DNA of 64,000 nt, taken from JBGPTK01 sp963797765. GTDB lineage: Bacteria > Acidobacteriota > Terriglobia > Acidiferrales > UBA7541. Shown piece after piece: positions 9,052-17,045 of this stretch. The number at the start of each line of letters is the position of its first letter. Positions within the stretch are counted from its first letter, which is position 1. The translations under genes were made by a program, and so were the position numbers. The stretch covers positions 628,910-692,909 of the forward strand of contig CAWCQU010000004.1 of assembly GCA_963797765.1 (NCBI GenBank), read 5' to 3'. The notes below the pieces were generated by a model. That model saw nothing but the letters and a program-made list of their open reading frames with translations. It made no database searches and was not told where the DNA came from.

Positions 9052-9888
9052 TTATTGCTGCGCGCTGGTCATTTCAATCCGCAAAGAACCAAACGGCAAC
9101 TCCGCCTGCATCGCCACCGGAGTGCGATAGGGATCCTGCGCGAGCCAGATGGAGAAATTCGTCTGCGGCACTTCGCGCCCATTTTGTTGCAAGCTCACGT
9201 TGATTCTTGAAGCCGAATAAGTACCCGCCGGCACCGCCACGGATTCCGCCGAACCCGCTACGCGAGCGGTCATCTCATAAAGAATCCGCCCATCGTAAAC
9301 GGGCGCGCGAAATTCCGGCGCCGAATTCCAATCCACTTCACGCAGGGAATAAATCGCGTTCAACGGATCACGCGTTCCCGGCGGCACAATCGTAATCGTG
9401 CCCGCTCCGCGCGGCGGCATGCCTTGCGGCAAAAGGTGCACCACCGAATTCTGTTTTCTCCCCAGTTCGTTCAAATACATTTCGTACTGGCGGCTCTCGA
9501 TCGTGCCCGTATCCGTATAGGAATCGAACTGGTCATCGATGGCAAACATCAATCGCAGCGGAGTGAGCGTATGGGCGCTGGCTCGCAGGTGATAGGTATC
9601 CCAGCCGTTCAGCCAGCGTCGCTCGGCCACAGTCAACTCCACCGTCGCGGCGGTCGCAAAGGTAGTCCAACTGACGCGATAGGTAAGTTTCTCGCCGATG
9701 CGCAGCGGCGGCGGATTTTTTCGGGCGGCTTCAGCGCGAGTGGTGGCGGATTTTGCGGTGGAGTGCTTTTTCTGACTGGTCTGCCCATTCGTGTTTTGCG
9801 CGGGCGCCACCGAACCCACTGCAAACAAAAGGGATAGAGCGCCTGTGGCCGCGCGACGCAGCCAGCGATGATCGAAATGCCCTCTCAT
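9052..9888 (-). CDS. DUF3108 exported protein
   Basis: About 278 aa with an N-terminal signal sequence (LRRAATGALSLLFAVGSVAPAQ). After a Lys/Thr/Ala-rich linker the DUF3108 core starts at PLRIGEKLTYRVSWTTF and continues with DTYHLRASAHTLTPLRLMF, FDSYTDTGTIESRQYEM and PVYDGRILYEMTARVAG, ending in FSIWLAQDPYRTPVAMQAEL. The family is predicted to be a periplasmic beta-rich protein, often found near envelope biogenesis genes; no biochemical role is firmly established. No operon partner on this strand. The call rests on motif recognition; the function remains unknown. Confidence 0.85.
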   Translation of the reverse strand: MRGHFDHRWLRRAATGALSLLFAVGSVAPAQNTNGQTSQKKHSTAKSATTRAEAARKNPPPLRIGEKLTYRVSWTTFATAATVELTVAERRWLNGWDTYHLRASAHTLTPLRLMFAIDDQFDSYTDTGTIESRQYEMYLNELGRKQNSVVHLLPQGMPPRGAGTITIVPPGTRDPLNAIYSLREVDWNSAPEFRAPVYDGRILYEMTARVAGSAESVAVPAGTYSASRINVSLQQNGREVPQTNFSIWLAQDPYRTPVAMQAELPFGSLRIEMTSAQQ

Positions 9889-10116
9889 ACTAGCTCGCTC
9901 GTATCCATGTAGTTTCTACCCGTTGCTCCGGTGGTAATTCCCAATCTTTCCATCCTTGCGCCGCAATTTCCCCGCACGCTATAGTCAAGCGTACTTGAAT
10001 TTTTGTACTCAGGCCAAACATTCCCGCAGCGCACCCCGGTGTTCGATACTCCCGCTGCGATGCAATTTTCAAAGATTCTAGAAAGCTAGAAAGTTTGACG
10101 AGGGAGGATTCCTAAA

Positions 10117-11064
10117 ATGCGTTTTGTCGTGACGGGTGGCGCGGGGTTTATCGGCTCCAACTTAGTGGATGAGCTTGTGAAGCGCGGGCATTCCGTGGTC
10201 GTCCTCGATGACTTATCGGCGGGGAAAGAGGAGAACCTCTCGGCTTCGCGCGCCAAAATTACTTTTGTGCGCGGCAGCATCAGCGATTTGGAAACTTGCC
10301 AGAAAGCATTTCAGGGCTCCGATTATGTGATTCACCTCGCCGCGCGCACCTCCGTGCCGCGCTCCGTGAAAGATCCCATCGAATCGAATCGCATCAATGT
10401 GGACGGCACCCTGAACGTCCTGGTAGCCGCGCGCGATTGCAAAGTCCGCCGAATCGTTTTTGCCGCGTCCTCCTCCGCCTACGGCGAGACGCCGACGCTG
10501 CCCAAGCGCGAGGACATGCAGCCTTCTCCCATTTCTCCCTACGGCGTCACGAAACTCGTCGGCGAAATGTATTTGCAGGTTTTCGGCCGCGCGTACGGCC
10601 TGGAAAACGTTTCGCTGCGTTTCTTCAATGTGTTTGGCCCGCGGCAGGATCCCACGTCGCAATATTCGGGCGTGCTTTCCCGCTTCATGCTGGCCATGCT
10701 CGACGGCGCGACGCCCGTGGTTTACGGCGACGGCGAACAATCGCGCGACTTCACCTACATCACCAACGTAGTGGACGCGGTCCTGCGTGGTTGCGAAGCG
10801 CCCGGAGCCTCCGGAATGGTTTTCAACGTGGGAACCGCCTCGCGAATCACGTTGAATCAAACGCTCAAGCTGCTCGAAAAAATTTCCGGAAAGCCGATCC
10901 ACGCGCGTTACGATCCCCCGCGCTCCGGCGACATCCTGCACTCCCAAGCCGACATCTCCGCCGGCGAACGAGTGCTTGGCTACAAGCCCAGTGTCCAATT
11001 CGAAGAAGGCCTGCGCCACACCTGGGAGTGGTACCAAAAAGCCTTCACAAAAACGACAGTCTAA
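10117..11064 (+). CDS. NAD-dependent epimerase/dehydratase (extended SDR), probable UDP-hexosamine/uronate C4-epimerase
   Basis: About 315 aa. Extended short-chain dehydrogenase features are complete: cofactor loop VTGGAGFIGSNLVDEL, VIHLAARTSVPRSV, catalytic Ser region FAASSSAYGE, catalytic SPYGVTKLVGE with the Tyr-x3-Lys pair, and LRFFNVFGPRQDP. The AARTSVPRSVKDP and SSSAYGETPTLP wording is typical of UDP-GlcNAc or UDP-uronate C4-epimerases (WbpP, TviC) rather than RmlB or GalE. It would act after the dehydrogenase at 6889 to give the galacto-configured uronic acid. The gene has a good ribosome site (gaggaggattcct) 10 bases before the ATG. A ctctgcg repeat follows the gene. Substrate is inference. 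Confidence 0.88.
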   Translation: MRFVVTGGAGFIGSNLVDELVKRGHSVVVLDDLSAGKEENLSASRAKITFVRGSISDLETCQKAFQGSDYVIHLAARTSVPRSVKDPIESNRINVDGTLNVLVAARDCKVRRIVFAASSSAYGETPTLPKREDMQPSPISPYGVTKLVGEMYLQVFGRAYGLENVSLRFFNVFGPRQDPTSQYSGVLSRFMLAMLDGATPVVYGDGEQSRDFTYITNVVDAVLRGCEAPGASGMVFNVGTASRITLNQTLKLLEKISGKPIHARYDPPRSGDILHSQADISAGERVLGYKPSVQFEEGLRHTWEWYQKAFTKTTV

Positions 11065-11124
11065 TAATCCGCGGCTGCCAGATCTCGTTCCGGTCAAGCA
11101 GCCGCGATTTCGTCTCCGTATTTT

Positions 11125-11155
11125 CCCTCTGCGATCTCTGCGTCTCTGCGGTAAA
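11125..11155. repeat. ctctgcg tandem repeat, second copy
   Basis: ccctctgcgatctctgcg followed by tctctgcggtaaaaa, matching the element at 2416-2445 including the shared ending tctctgcggtaa. It lies 60 bases after the epimerase stop codon. Confidence 0.6.
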
Positions 11156-11178
11156 AACGCCTTAAGAATTTCCGTGAA

Positions 11179-11865
11179 TCAGCAGCCCAAATCCCGCAAT
11201 CCATCCAAATAAGCAGGCAACTCAGCCAGGCTATCCACCATCAAGTCCGGCGGAAAATCGACCAATCGCTCGCTCCCCAATCCATAACTAACCCCGCAAG
11301 CCCAAATCCCCGCGCTGCGCGCAGTCTTCACATCCACTTCCGAATCCCCCACCATCATCGCTTCGTCCGGCCGCGCCCGCAGATCGCGCAGCAGCACTTC
11401 CACTCCCATGGGATCAGGCTTCTTCCGCTCGAAGCTATTCCCCCCATAAATAAACCGAAAATACCGCGCGATATTCAGCCCCTCGATAATCGCCTCGCTA
11501 AAGCGCACTGGTTTGTTGGTCAGCACCGCCATCTCGCACCCGGCAAGCAATTCGAGTCCCTCCCGCACTCCCGGATACAGCACAGTGTTGTCCAGCATGT
11601 GCGCCCGGTAATATTGCAGAAAAAATTTAAGTCCCTCCTCGATCCCTTCCTCGTTCACTCCTTCGCTAAGCGCCAGACGAATCAGCGTCGGCGCGCCGTT
11701 CCCCACATAGCTGTAAATTAGCTCGTGCGGAAGAGCCGGCAGGCCGCAATTCTCGCGCGTAGCGTTCACCGCCAGCGCCAAATCCAGCTTCGAATCAATC
11801 AGCGTCCCATCCAAATCAAATATCAGGACGCGCACTCCCGCGAATTGTTTCGCCCCGTTCTCCAT
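11179..11865 (-). CDS. HAD-superfamily hydrolase, phosphoglycolate phosphatase-like (Gph type)
   Basis: About 228 aa with all four HAD motifs: motif I LIFDLDGTLIDSK with the nucleophilic and acid/base Asp, motif II in EMAVLTNKPV, motif III Lys in FERKKPDP, and motif IV MMVGDSEVDVKTA. A four-helix cap follows motif I (residues about 20-95). This layout is that of Gph/PGPase enzymes, which remove phosphate from 2-phosphoglycolate formed during DNA repair or by oxygenation reactions. Related enzymes hydrolyse other small phosphates, so the substrate is not certain. It converges on the epimerase gene and overlaps no other feature. Confidence 0.88.
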   Translation of the reverse strand: MENGAKQFAGVRVLIFDLDGTLIDSKLDLALAVNATRENCGLPALPHELIYSYVGNGAPTLIRLALSEGVNEEGIEEGLKFFLQYYRAHMLDNTVLYPGVREGLELLAGCEMAVLTNKPVRFSEAIIEGLNIARYFRFIYGGNSFERKKPDPMGVEVLLRDLRARPDEAMMVGDSEVDVKTARSAGIWACGVSYGLGSERLVDFPPDLMVDSLAELPAYLDGLRDLGC

Positions 11866-12082
11866 TCCCTTCTCACTCCCACAACAGAATCCGTCATTTT
11901 AGTGCGCCACACAAAAATTCGCGCACTTTTTTAGCTGTCTGATTCATAAGGCAAAACGCAAGCATTCCAGTCGTAAATTGCTTTTGTAGGGAACAACAAA
12001 CACGTCTCTGCAATTGGCTCCTCCGCGGCAAGGCTGCTAGAATGATCTGCTTTTTCGCGCGACCGAGTTTCACTCCGAGGGC

Positions 12083-13417
12083 ATGATGGCCGAAATTTTT
12101 CCGTTTGCGGCATACCGCTATAACACACAAAAAGTTGCGCCCGAAAATGTCCTCACTCAGCCCTACGACAAAATCAACGCCGAAATGCAGCAGCGCTACT
12201 ACGAAGCCAGCCCCGCGAATTTGATCGCAGTCGAAAAAGGAAAATCATTTCCGGACGACACGCCCGAAAACAACGTCTACACTCGCGCCGCGCAGAAACT
12301 CGAAGAATGGATTTCGCAAGGCATCCTGGTCCGCGATTCCGCTCCATCCATTTACGTTTATTCGCAGGAATTCGTAGTCCCCGAAGTGCGCGCCCGCCGC
12401 ATCCGCCAGGGCTTTATCGCGCTAAGCCGCCTGGTGGATTATTCGGAACGAATCGTTTTCCGCCACGAGCACACCATGGCCGGCCCCAAAGCCGATCGCC
12501 TGGAACTCCTGCGCAAGACGCGCGCACAGACCGGCCAGCTTTTCATGTTGTATGAGGATCCCTCCGGGCGCGTGGACGAAATCGTGGCTCACATCACGCA
12601 CAGCCCCGCCGCGCTCGAATTGCGCGACGAATACGAAGTAGTCCACCGCCTCTGGCCCGTTTCCGATCCCGCCACCACCGCAAGATTCGTCGCCGCCATG
12701 ACCAGCAAAAAATTAATTATCGCCGACGGCCATCACCGCTATGAAACCGCTCTCGCCTATCGCGATGAATGCCGCGCCAAGATGGCCAAGCCCGATGCCA
12801 ACGCGCCGCACGAAAAAGCCATGATGACTTTTTTCAACACGCGCTCCCGCGGCCTGGTCGTGCTGCCCACGCACCGCCTGATTTCCAATCTCAAGGATTT
12901 CCATTTCGAAAAATTCCGCAGCACCGTCAGCGCGTATTTCGATTGGTACGCCTATCCCTTCACCGATCCGGTGGAACGCGCGGCATCCTACGAGGAATTT
13001 CGAAAAGATCTGCAAGGCAGGCACGGCCAGCACAGCATCGGAATCTACGCCGGAGGCGACGCGTTCTATCTATTTCTTCTTCGCCGTCCCGCGGACCTGG
13101 AAGATTTGCTTCCCAATCTTTCCCCCGCGCAGCGCCAACTGGACGTGATTCTGCTGCATCGCTTGATGCTGGAAAAAGGACTAGGCATCAACGCCGAAGC
13201 GTTGAACAAGGAAAAAAACGTCAGCTACGAACGCGAAGCCGACCGCGCCATACAAGCAGTCGACGAAGGCCCGGCTCAAATGGCTTGCCTGCTGAATCCC
13301 GTTCGCGTGGAGCAGGTAGCGGACATCGCGCTGGCCGGAGATGTCCTCCCGCAGAAATCGACAGACTTCTACCCCAAGCTCCTCAGCGGGCTCGCGATCT
13401 ACAAATTGGATGGTTAG
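12083..13417 (+). CDS. DUF1015 family protein
   Basis: About 444 aa, the normal length of DUF1015 proteins. Conserved stretches are EIFPFAAYRYNTQKV, VLTQPYDKINAEMQQRYYEA, SIYVYSQEF, FRHEHTMAGPKADRLELLR, the signature IIADGHHRYETALAYRDE, and HRLMLEKGLGI. The family is widespread and is often found near serA/serC; no enzymatic reaction is established, though IADGHHRYE suggests a catalytic or metal-binding site. Either of the first two Met codons (12083 or 12086) may be the start. It is transcribed alone, convergent with the STAS gene. Confidence 0.88.
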   Translation: MMAEIFPFAAYRYNTQKVAPENVLTQPYDKINAEMQQRYYEASPANLIAVEKGKSFPDDTPENNVYTRAAQKLEEWISQGILVRDSAPSIYVYSQEFVVPEVRARRIRQGFIALSRLVDYSERIVFRHEHTMAGPKADRLELLRKTRAQTGQLFMLYEDPSGRVDEIVAHITHSPAALELRDEYEVVHRLWPVSDPATTARFVAAMTSKKLIIADGHHRYETALAYRDECRAKMAKPDANAPHEKAMMTFFNTRSRGLVVLPTHRLISNLKDFHFEKFRSTVSAYFDWYAYPFTDPVERAASYEEFRKDLQGRHGQHSIGIYAGGDAFYLFLLRRPADLEDLLPNLSPAQRQLDVILLHRLMLEKGLGINAEALNKEKNVSYEREADRAIQAVDEGPAQMACLLNPVRVEQVADIALAGDVLPQKSTDFYPKLLSGLAIYKLDG

Positions 13418-13475
13418 GGAGCGGCGCGGCCGCGCTCAACTTCCCCGCGAGCCACGCCGCAAAAGACTTTCCCGC

Positions 13476-13823
13476 CTACTTCCCGAAGCTCTGAATGGCC
13501 AATGCTTCGCTGTCGAAAACTTCGAACACCGTCATCAGCTTCGTCACCTGCAGCACTTCCTTGAACTTGGCTCCCAAATTCGCCAGCTTCAATGTGCCGC
13601 CCTGCGAACGCGCGCTGTGAAACGTGGCCACCAGCGTGCCCAGCCCCGCGCTGTCGATGTACGTCACATTGGCCATGTTCAATACAATCTTCTTATGATT
13701 GTTCGCCAGCAGGCCTTTCACCCGCTCGCGAAACGCATTGCTCTCTTCTCCCAGCACGATGCGTCCTTCAATATCTACGACCGTGATGTCGTTCACTTCC
13801 CGGTCCGTCATTCGTAGTGCCAC
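13476..13823 (-). CDS. STAS domain anti-sigma factor antagonist (SpoIIAA-like)
   Basis: About 115 aa, a single STAS domain. The strand ITVVDIEGRIVLGEESNAFRE is followed by KIVLNMANVTYIDSAGLGTL, in which the Ser of DSAGLG is the residue phosphorylated by anti-sigma factor kinases. GTLKLANLGAKFKEVLQVTKL and FEVFDSEALAIQSF complete the fold. When unphosphorylated, such proteins bind the anti-sigma kinase and free a sigma factor. No kinase or phosphatase partner lies next to it, so its pathway is not visible here. Confidence 0.92.
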   Translation of the reverse strand: MALRMTDREVNDITVVDIEGRIVLGEESNAFRERVKGLLANNHKKIVLNMANVTYIDSAGLGTLVATFHSARSQGGTLKLANLGAKFKEVLQVTKLMTVFEVFDSEALAIQSFGK

Positions 13824-13917
13824 GTTTCAGCCTCCTGGCGAAAACAAGATACGAATCTAGCCTAACCCCCTATTACTCCAAATGAATCCTAAATCCATCC
13901 CGCCCGGCTGCGCGCGA

Positions 13918-14094
13918 TCAGTAAAAATCCGAGCAGGACATATAGTACCCGCACGAGGGGCAAACCAGCTTGCAACTCCTCGCTCCCAACCGCTCGAAAC
14001 ACATGGGACAGTAGCTCGACGCATCTTCCGTCCCGCGTTCCGGCGCTGCCACTGGCGGCGCTTTCCCTTCTTCACGCGGTTCGGTGTGATTCAT
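13918..14094 (-). CDS. Small cysteine-rich protein, probable zinc ribbon (58 aa)
   Basis: I found this frame by reading the gap between the STAS gene and the repeats. It encodes 58 aa. An acidic, Pro/Ala-rich N-terminal half is followed by a compact cysteine cluster: SSYCPMCFERLGARSC, then KLVCPSCGYYMSCSDFY at the very end. CPMC and CPSC are two knuckles of a typical zinc ribbon, and two further Cys lie nearby. An in-frame stop lies 15 bases upstream of the ATG and a Shine-Dalgarno gaagg lies 9 bases before it, fixing the start at 14094. It is about 95 bases upstream of the STAS gene on the same strand, so they may be co-transcribed. Function unknown; zinc binding is inferred from spacing. 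Confidence 0.7.
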   Translation of the reverse strand: MNHTEPREEGKAPPVAAPERGTEDASSYCPMCFERLGARSCKLVCPSCGYYMSCSDFY

Positions 14095-14223
14095 CCTCGA
14101 AAACCTTCAGCCGGAAGGTTATAGCATAACCAGCGCAGCCGGGGAAGCACAGGCCGCGCGTTCCGCGGTTTTCCGGCCCGCCCCGCCTCGGCGACCGGAG
14201 TTTACCCCGATGTGCGTTTTTTG

Positions 14224-14272
14224 CACCCCAATGCTTTAGATCGGGGACTTTGATCGGGGCGCCTCTGCGGAA
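14224..14272. repeat. GC-rich dispersed repeat, atcgggg module
   Basis: The stretch gcaccccaatgctttagatc followed by ggggactttgatcggggcgcc resembles the cccgat ... atcgggg modules spread through 15.4-16.5 kb and 24.7 kb. Non-coding. Confidence 0.55.
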
Positions 14273-14316
14273 AAACTTGCTGCTTGTCGGTGCTGTCCTA
14301 AATTGCATTGGTCCAG

Positions 14317-14347
14317 GTTTTTAGGGGGTCGGAGCTTTAGCTCCGAC
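14317..14347. repeat. ggggtcggagctt element with hairpin
   Basis: gtttttagggggtcggagct is shared with 8939-8958. Here it continues into a perfect hairpin, gtcggagctttagctccgac (14328-14347), absent from the first copy, which diverges after the shared part. Confidence 0.55.
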
Positions 14348-14543
14348 ATAACGCGCTCGTTAGAAAGTCGGGCTTTAGCCCCTGAGGTGCTCGAGGAGAA
14401 GTTTTGCGTTAGCGCACCGCCCCTCCAAATTAGGATAGAGCCTGCCTATCCCCCCTAATGAAAAATCCGCCCCAGGGGAGTACAATGGCGAATGCAACGG
14501 GGATTCGCTGGCAGGCGTCTAACAGATTGTGCAGAGATTGAAA

Positions 14544-15339
14544 ATGAGAGCCACTCAAATCCGTTGCCGCTTCGGCTTTCTTGCTCGCGATTTCGGCGTA
14601 GTGCGCAAGCGCAACATGTGACTAGCCACACCGCTTCCGTGCCAGTTTCCACGGCCCGGCATGCAAACTCGCCTGTTGCCCGCGGCAACGGGACCACACT
14701 TCATTCCCATTCCAATCTCAATTCAACGGAGCGGAAACCGCCGCCGCGAATTCGAATGCCGCTTTGGCCGGAGGCATCGGCAGCGCTCTCTCTCTGCAGG
14801 ATTTGCTGAATCCTTATCCCAGTCTCCCCTTCAGCAATAATCAGAGCGCCTACAACAATCGTCAATTGGCCGTGATGGCCGCGATCGATCCCATCACGCA
14901 ATTTCAAATCGCCCAGGCAGAACGCCTGCTGAAGCTCAATCCAGTCACCACCGGCGGCTTCGCCTATTTCGTTCCTTCTGAACCGTACATGGTCAGCGAG
15001 CCGGCTCCACAACAACAGCAACAGCAGCAGCCCGCGCCGCAAATCATCGTCCTGCAGCAGGCCGCGCCAGCCGCTCAACAGCAGGAGTCGTCCCGCGCTC
15101 CCGAGCAAACACAGTCAGCACCCGAGCCTCAAGCTCCTCTTCGCGACGTAGGCGAATTCGTCCTGATAAAACGCGATGGCGCGCAAATCCTGGCCGTAGC
15201 CTTCACCCGCCAGGGCGACCACATCGTCTACATCACCCAACAAGGCCTCCGCCGCTCGCTCCAAGTAATCGATCTCGATCCCGAAGCCACAGAACAAGCC
15301 AACGACGACCGCGGCACCCCCATCCGCCTCCCCCTCTGA
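14544..15339 (+). CDS. Secreted hypothetical protein with Gln-rich linker, reconstructed across frame breaks
   Basis: The clear part is 14764-15339: SLQDLLNPYPSLPF, a helix IDPITQFQIAQAERLLKLN, a Gln/Pro/Ala-rich linker with a seven-Gln run (around 15010), and a compact C-terminal domain VGEFVLIKRDGAQILAVAFT followed by DHIVYITQQGLRRSLQVIDL. No ATG fits directly in this frame. Reading upstream, three frames join into one sensible protein: ATG at 14544, LKSVAASAFLLAISA as a signal-peptide core, SAQAQHVTSHTAS as the cleavage region, a low-complexity stretch, then FNGAETAAANSNAALAGG into the main frame. I infer one exported protein with about three single-base breaks. The family is not recognised. 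It could also be a decaying gene, given its position beside a repeat-rich, gene-free stretch. Confidence 0.5.
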
Positions 15340-16163
15340 TCCGCGCAGGATTTTCTCCCTGAGTTCGCAGCATCCTAAATGCTGTCGTTAAGCGCCATGT
15401 GCGCTTTCGCACCCGTGGCGTCTGCTTGATCGGGCGCCCGGCTTTTGGTGTGTGTAGGGGCCGGCTTCAGCCGCGCCCGTCCGTCCCGTTTCTCGTAGGG
15501 GCGCTGCTTGGCGTTTTGCACCCCGATGTGCGCCTTTCGCATCCCGATGGCTTTGATCGGGACCTTTGATCGGGGCGCCCGGCTTTTTGTTGTAGGGGCC
15601 GGCTTAGCCGCGCCCGGCTTTATTGGGCAAAAAAACACGGAATGAAATTTACTCCGAAATTTGTCTGTGGTTAGGTGCGGGTGCCCCATCCTTCCCGGCC
15701 TTATCGGGAAGGGTGGGGATTTTGACTTTTCTCCCGTCTTTCAGCGCTCAACGTTTTGTTTGTGGCCGTTCCCAGCCCTGACGGGACTGGCCTAACTTCT
15801 ATTTATCCTGAGCCTGTCGAAGGACCGCGCGATTGGCGTTTACCCCGATGGTTTCGATCGGGGCGCCGATGGCGCTCCGGCAAAATGCGATGCCTCAAAT
15901 CAGGACGCGTTTCCTCTCCCACGCCTCCATCCAAACGAACAAATCAATGCCGCCCCCGTGTATTCGCTTTTTTCTATTCCTGCACAGTTTCTTCTCTCCG
16001 ATGTCGTAGGTCGGGCCTGGTCCTTTGTAGGGGCGCTGCTTGTGCGTTTTTTGCACCCCGATTCTTTTTATCGGGGCGCCCGTCTCTCGCCCGCCACCGT
16101 TCCATGTAGGGGCCGGCTTCAGCAGCGCCCTCGTTTCTCGTAGAGGCGCTGCTTGGTTAGCCT

Positions 16164-16252
16164 GAGCCTCGAAGGGCCGTGCGTTTTCAGCACCTCCGCC
16201 TTTTGGAGTCCGATGCCCTGTGTCGGACCCGATGTTTTTGATCGGGGCGCCC
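16164..16252. repeat. Repeat module C, copy 1
   Basis: About 89 bases beginning gagcctcgaagggccgtgcg and ending gatcggggcgccc. It contains two small hairpins: ctccgccttttggag and gtccgatgccctgtgtcggac. It is almost identical to 16372-16461. Confidence 0.75.
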
Positions 16253-16371
16253 TTCTCCGCCCGCCGCTTCTCGTAGGGGCGCTGCTCGCTGCGCCCGTCT
16301 CTCGCCCGCCACCGTTTCTTGTAGGCACCCGGCTTCACAGTTTGCGGAAAAATGCAATTTCTGGTCATTCC

Positions 16372-16461
16372 GAGCCTCGAAGAGGCCGTGCGCTTTCAGC
16401 ACCTCCGCCTTTTGGAGTCCGATGCCCTCGTGTCGGACCCGATTTTTTGATCGGGGCGCCC
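16372..16461. repeat. Repeat module C, copy 2
   Basis: Direct repeat of 16164-16252, 208 bases downstream, differing by a handful of substitutions and one-base indels. Both internal hairpins are kept. Confidence 0.75.
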
Positions 16462-16787
16462 ATTTGAAGGGTGGTGCGCACGCGCCTCTGAGATCCCGAC
16501 AGTGATTTGATCCAGAGCAGTTATTCATCGTGCTCAGGCCGAGGCATACCGCTAATCGAGATCGATCTCATCGCGTGATTCAACGCTAGAACTACAGCAA
16601 AAGCCCCACGTTTCCGGCGAAACATGGGCCACCCTCGCAAACCGACAAGTCCGGAACGTCTAAACCTCGGCCACCCGCCTGAAATCAAACCGCTTGAACG
16701 GGTCAAGATTTATCTCGTGGCGTAGTTACCGATTATAGGCCATCTTTCGGAGGAATGGCTTTTGCATGCCTGATTGCCAAAGTAAGA
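16462..16787. other. Boundary region ahead of the five-gene operon
   Basis: No gene recognised. The base composition falls from GC-rich to AT-richer across this stretch, which I take as the left edge of the transferred segment. No tRNA end, integrase or clear attachment repeat was seen. Confidence 0.4.
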
Positions 16788-16799
16788 TGATATATATCA
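16788..16799. promoter_or_regulatory. Candidate operator of the HTH-methyltransferase operon
   Basis: tgatatatatca is a perfect 12-bp palindrome, 21 bases before the ATG of the HTH gene, in a strongly AT-rich patch. It may be the binding site of the HTH protein or part of the promoter. Confidence 0.4.
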
Positions 16800-16820
16800 A
16801 CATAGGCTTAAGCATGTAAG

Positions 16821-17045
16821 ATGTGCCGAGATAAATCAAAACCGGATTCAGTTGCTCGCTTGCTGTACCTCCACGAAGTGGCAGCCGCGATTGGGGTTGC
16901 GCCCATCACTCTTCGAAGATGGCTACTTGCGGGCAAAATCCCCGAGGTCAGCAGAAACCGTAATGGTTGGCGAGTCTTTAGCCCAGGGGATATTGTCCTC
17001 ATTCGAAGATTTGCAAATCATCGTCAGGTGCCAAAAACTAAATGA
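16821..17045 (+). CDS. Small MerR-type helix-turn-helix protein, first gene of the five-gene operon
   Basis: 74 aa, consisting of one DNA-binding domain. LLYLHEVAAAIGVAPITLRRW is a MerR/excisionase-type helix-turn-helix, followed by the wing LLAGKIPEVSRNRNGWRVFS and the short helix PGDIVLIRRFANHRQ. It lacks the MerR effector-binding and coiled-coil part, so it is a minimal regulator, like those that open many defence and phage-derived operons. Its stop overlaps the ATG of the methyltransferase by four bases (ATGA), which argues for translational coupling. A 12-bp palindrome 21 bases upstream of its ATG could be its own operator. No strong ribosome site is visible, so expression may be low. 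A direct role as an operon repressor is inference. Confidence 0.75.
   Translation: MCRDKSKPDSVARLLYLHEVAAAIGVAPITLRRWLLAGKIPEVSRNRNGWRVFSPGDIVLIRRFANHRQVPKTK

Larger units (their letters stand above)
15340..16520. repeat. Gene-free block of mixed short palindromic repeats
   Basis: About 1.1 kb with no convincing gene, built of a few modules in irregular order. Module A is gtaggggcgctgcttg (15495, 16027, with the palindromic form ending in gctgcgccc at 16273). Module A2 is gtaggggccggcttcagc (15454, 15593, 16106). Module B is an imperfect dyad ccccgat...atcgggg (16056-16078 and others). Module C is a longer unit described separately. A hairpin on cccatccttcccg lies at 15685-15716. Copies of A and B recur, inverted, near 21.78 and 24.75 kb. 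Spacing is irregular and no cas gene is near, so this is not CRISPR. Confidence 0.75.

Noticed and set aside
10213..11097. 294-aa minus-strand frame opposite the epimerase
   Set aside because: Low-complexity shadow; the plus strand has complete SDR motifs.
15340..16520. CRISPR array
   Set aside because: Repeats differ in length and spacing, contain self-complementary modules, and no cas gene is near.
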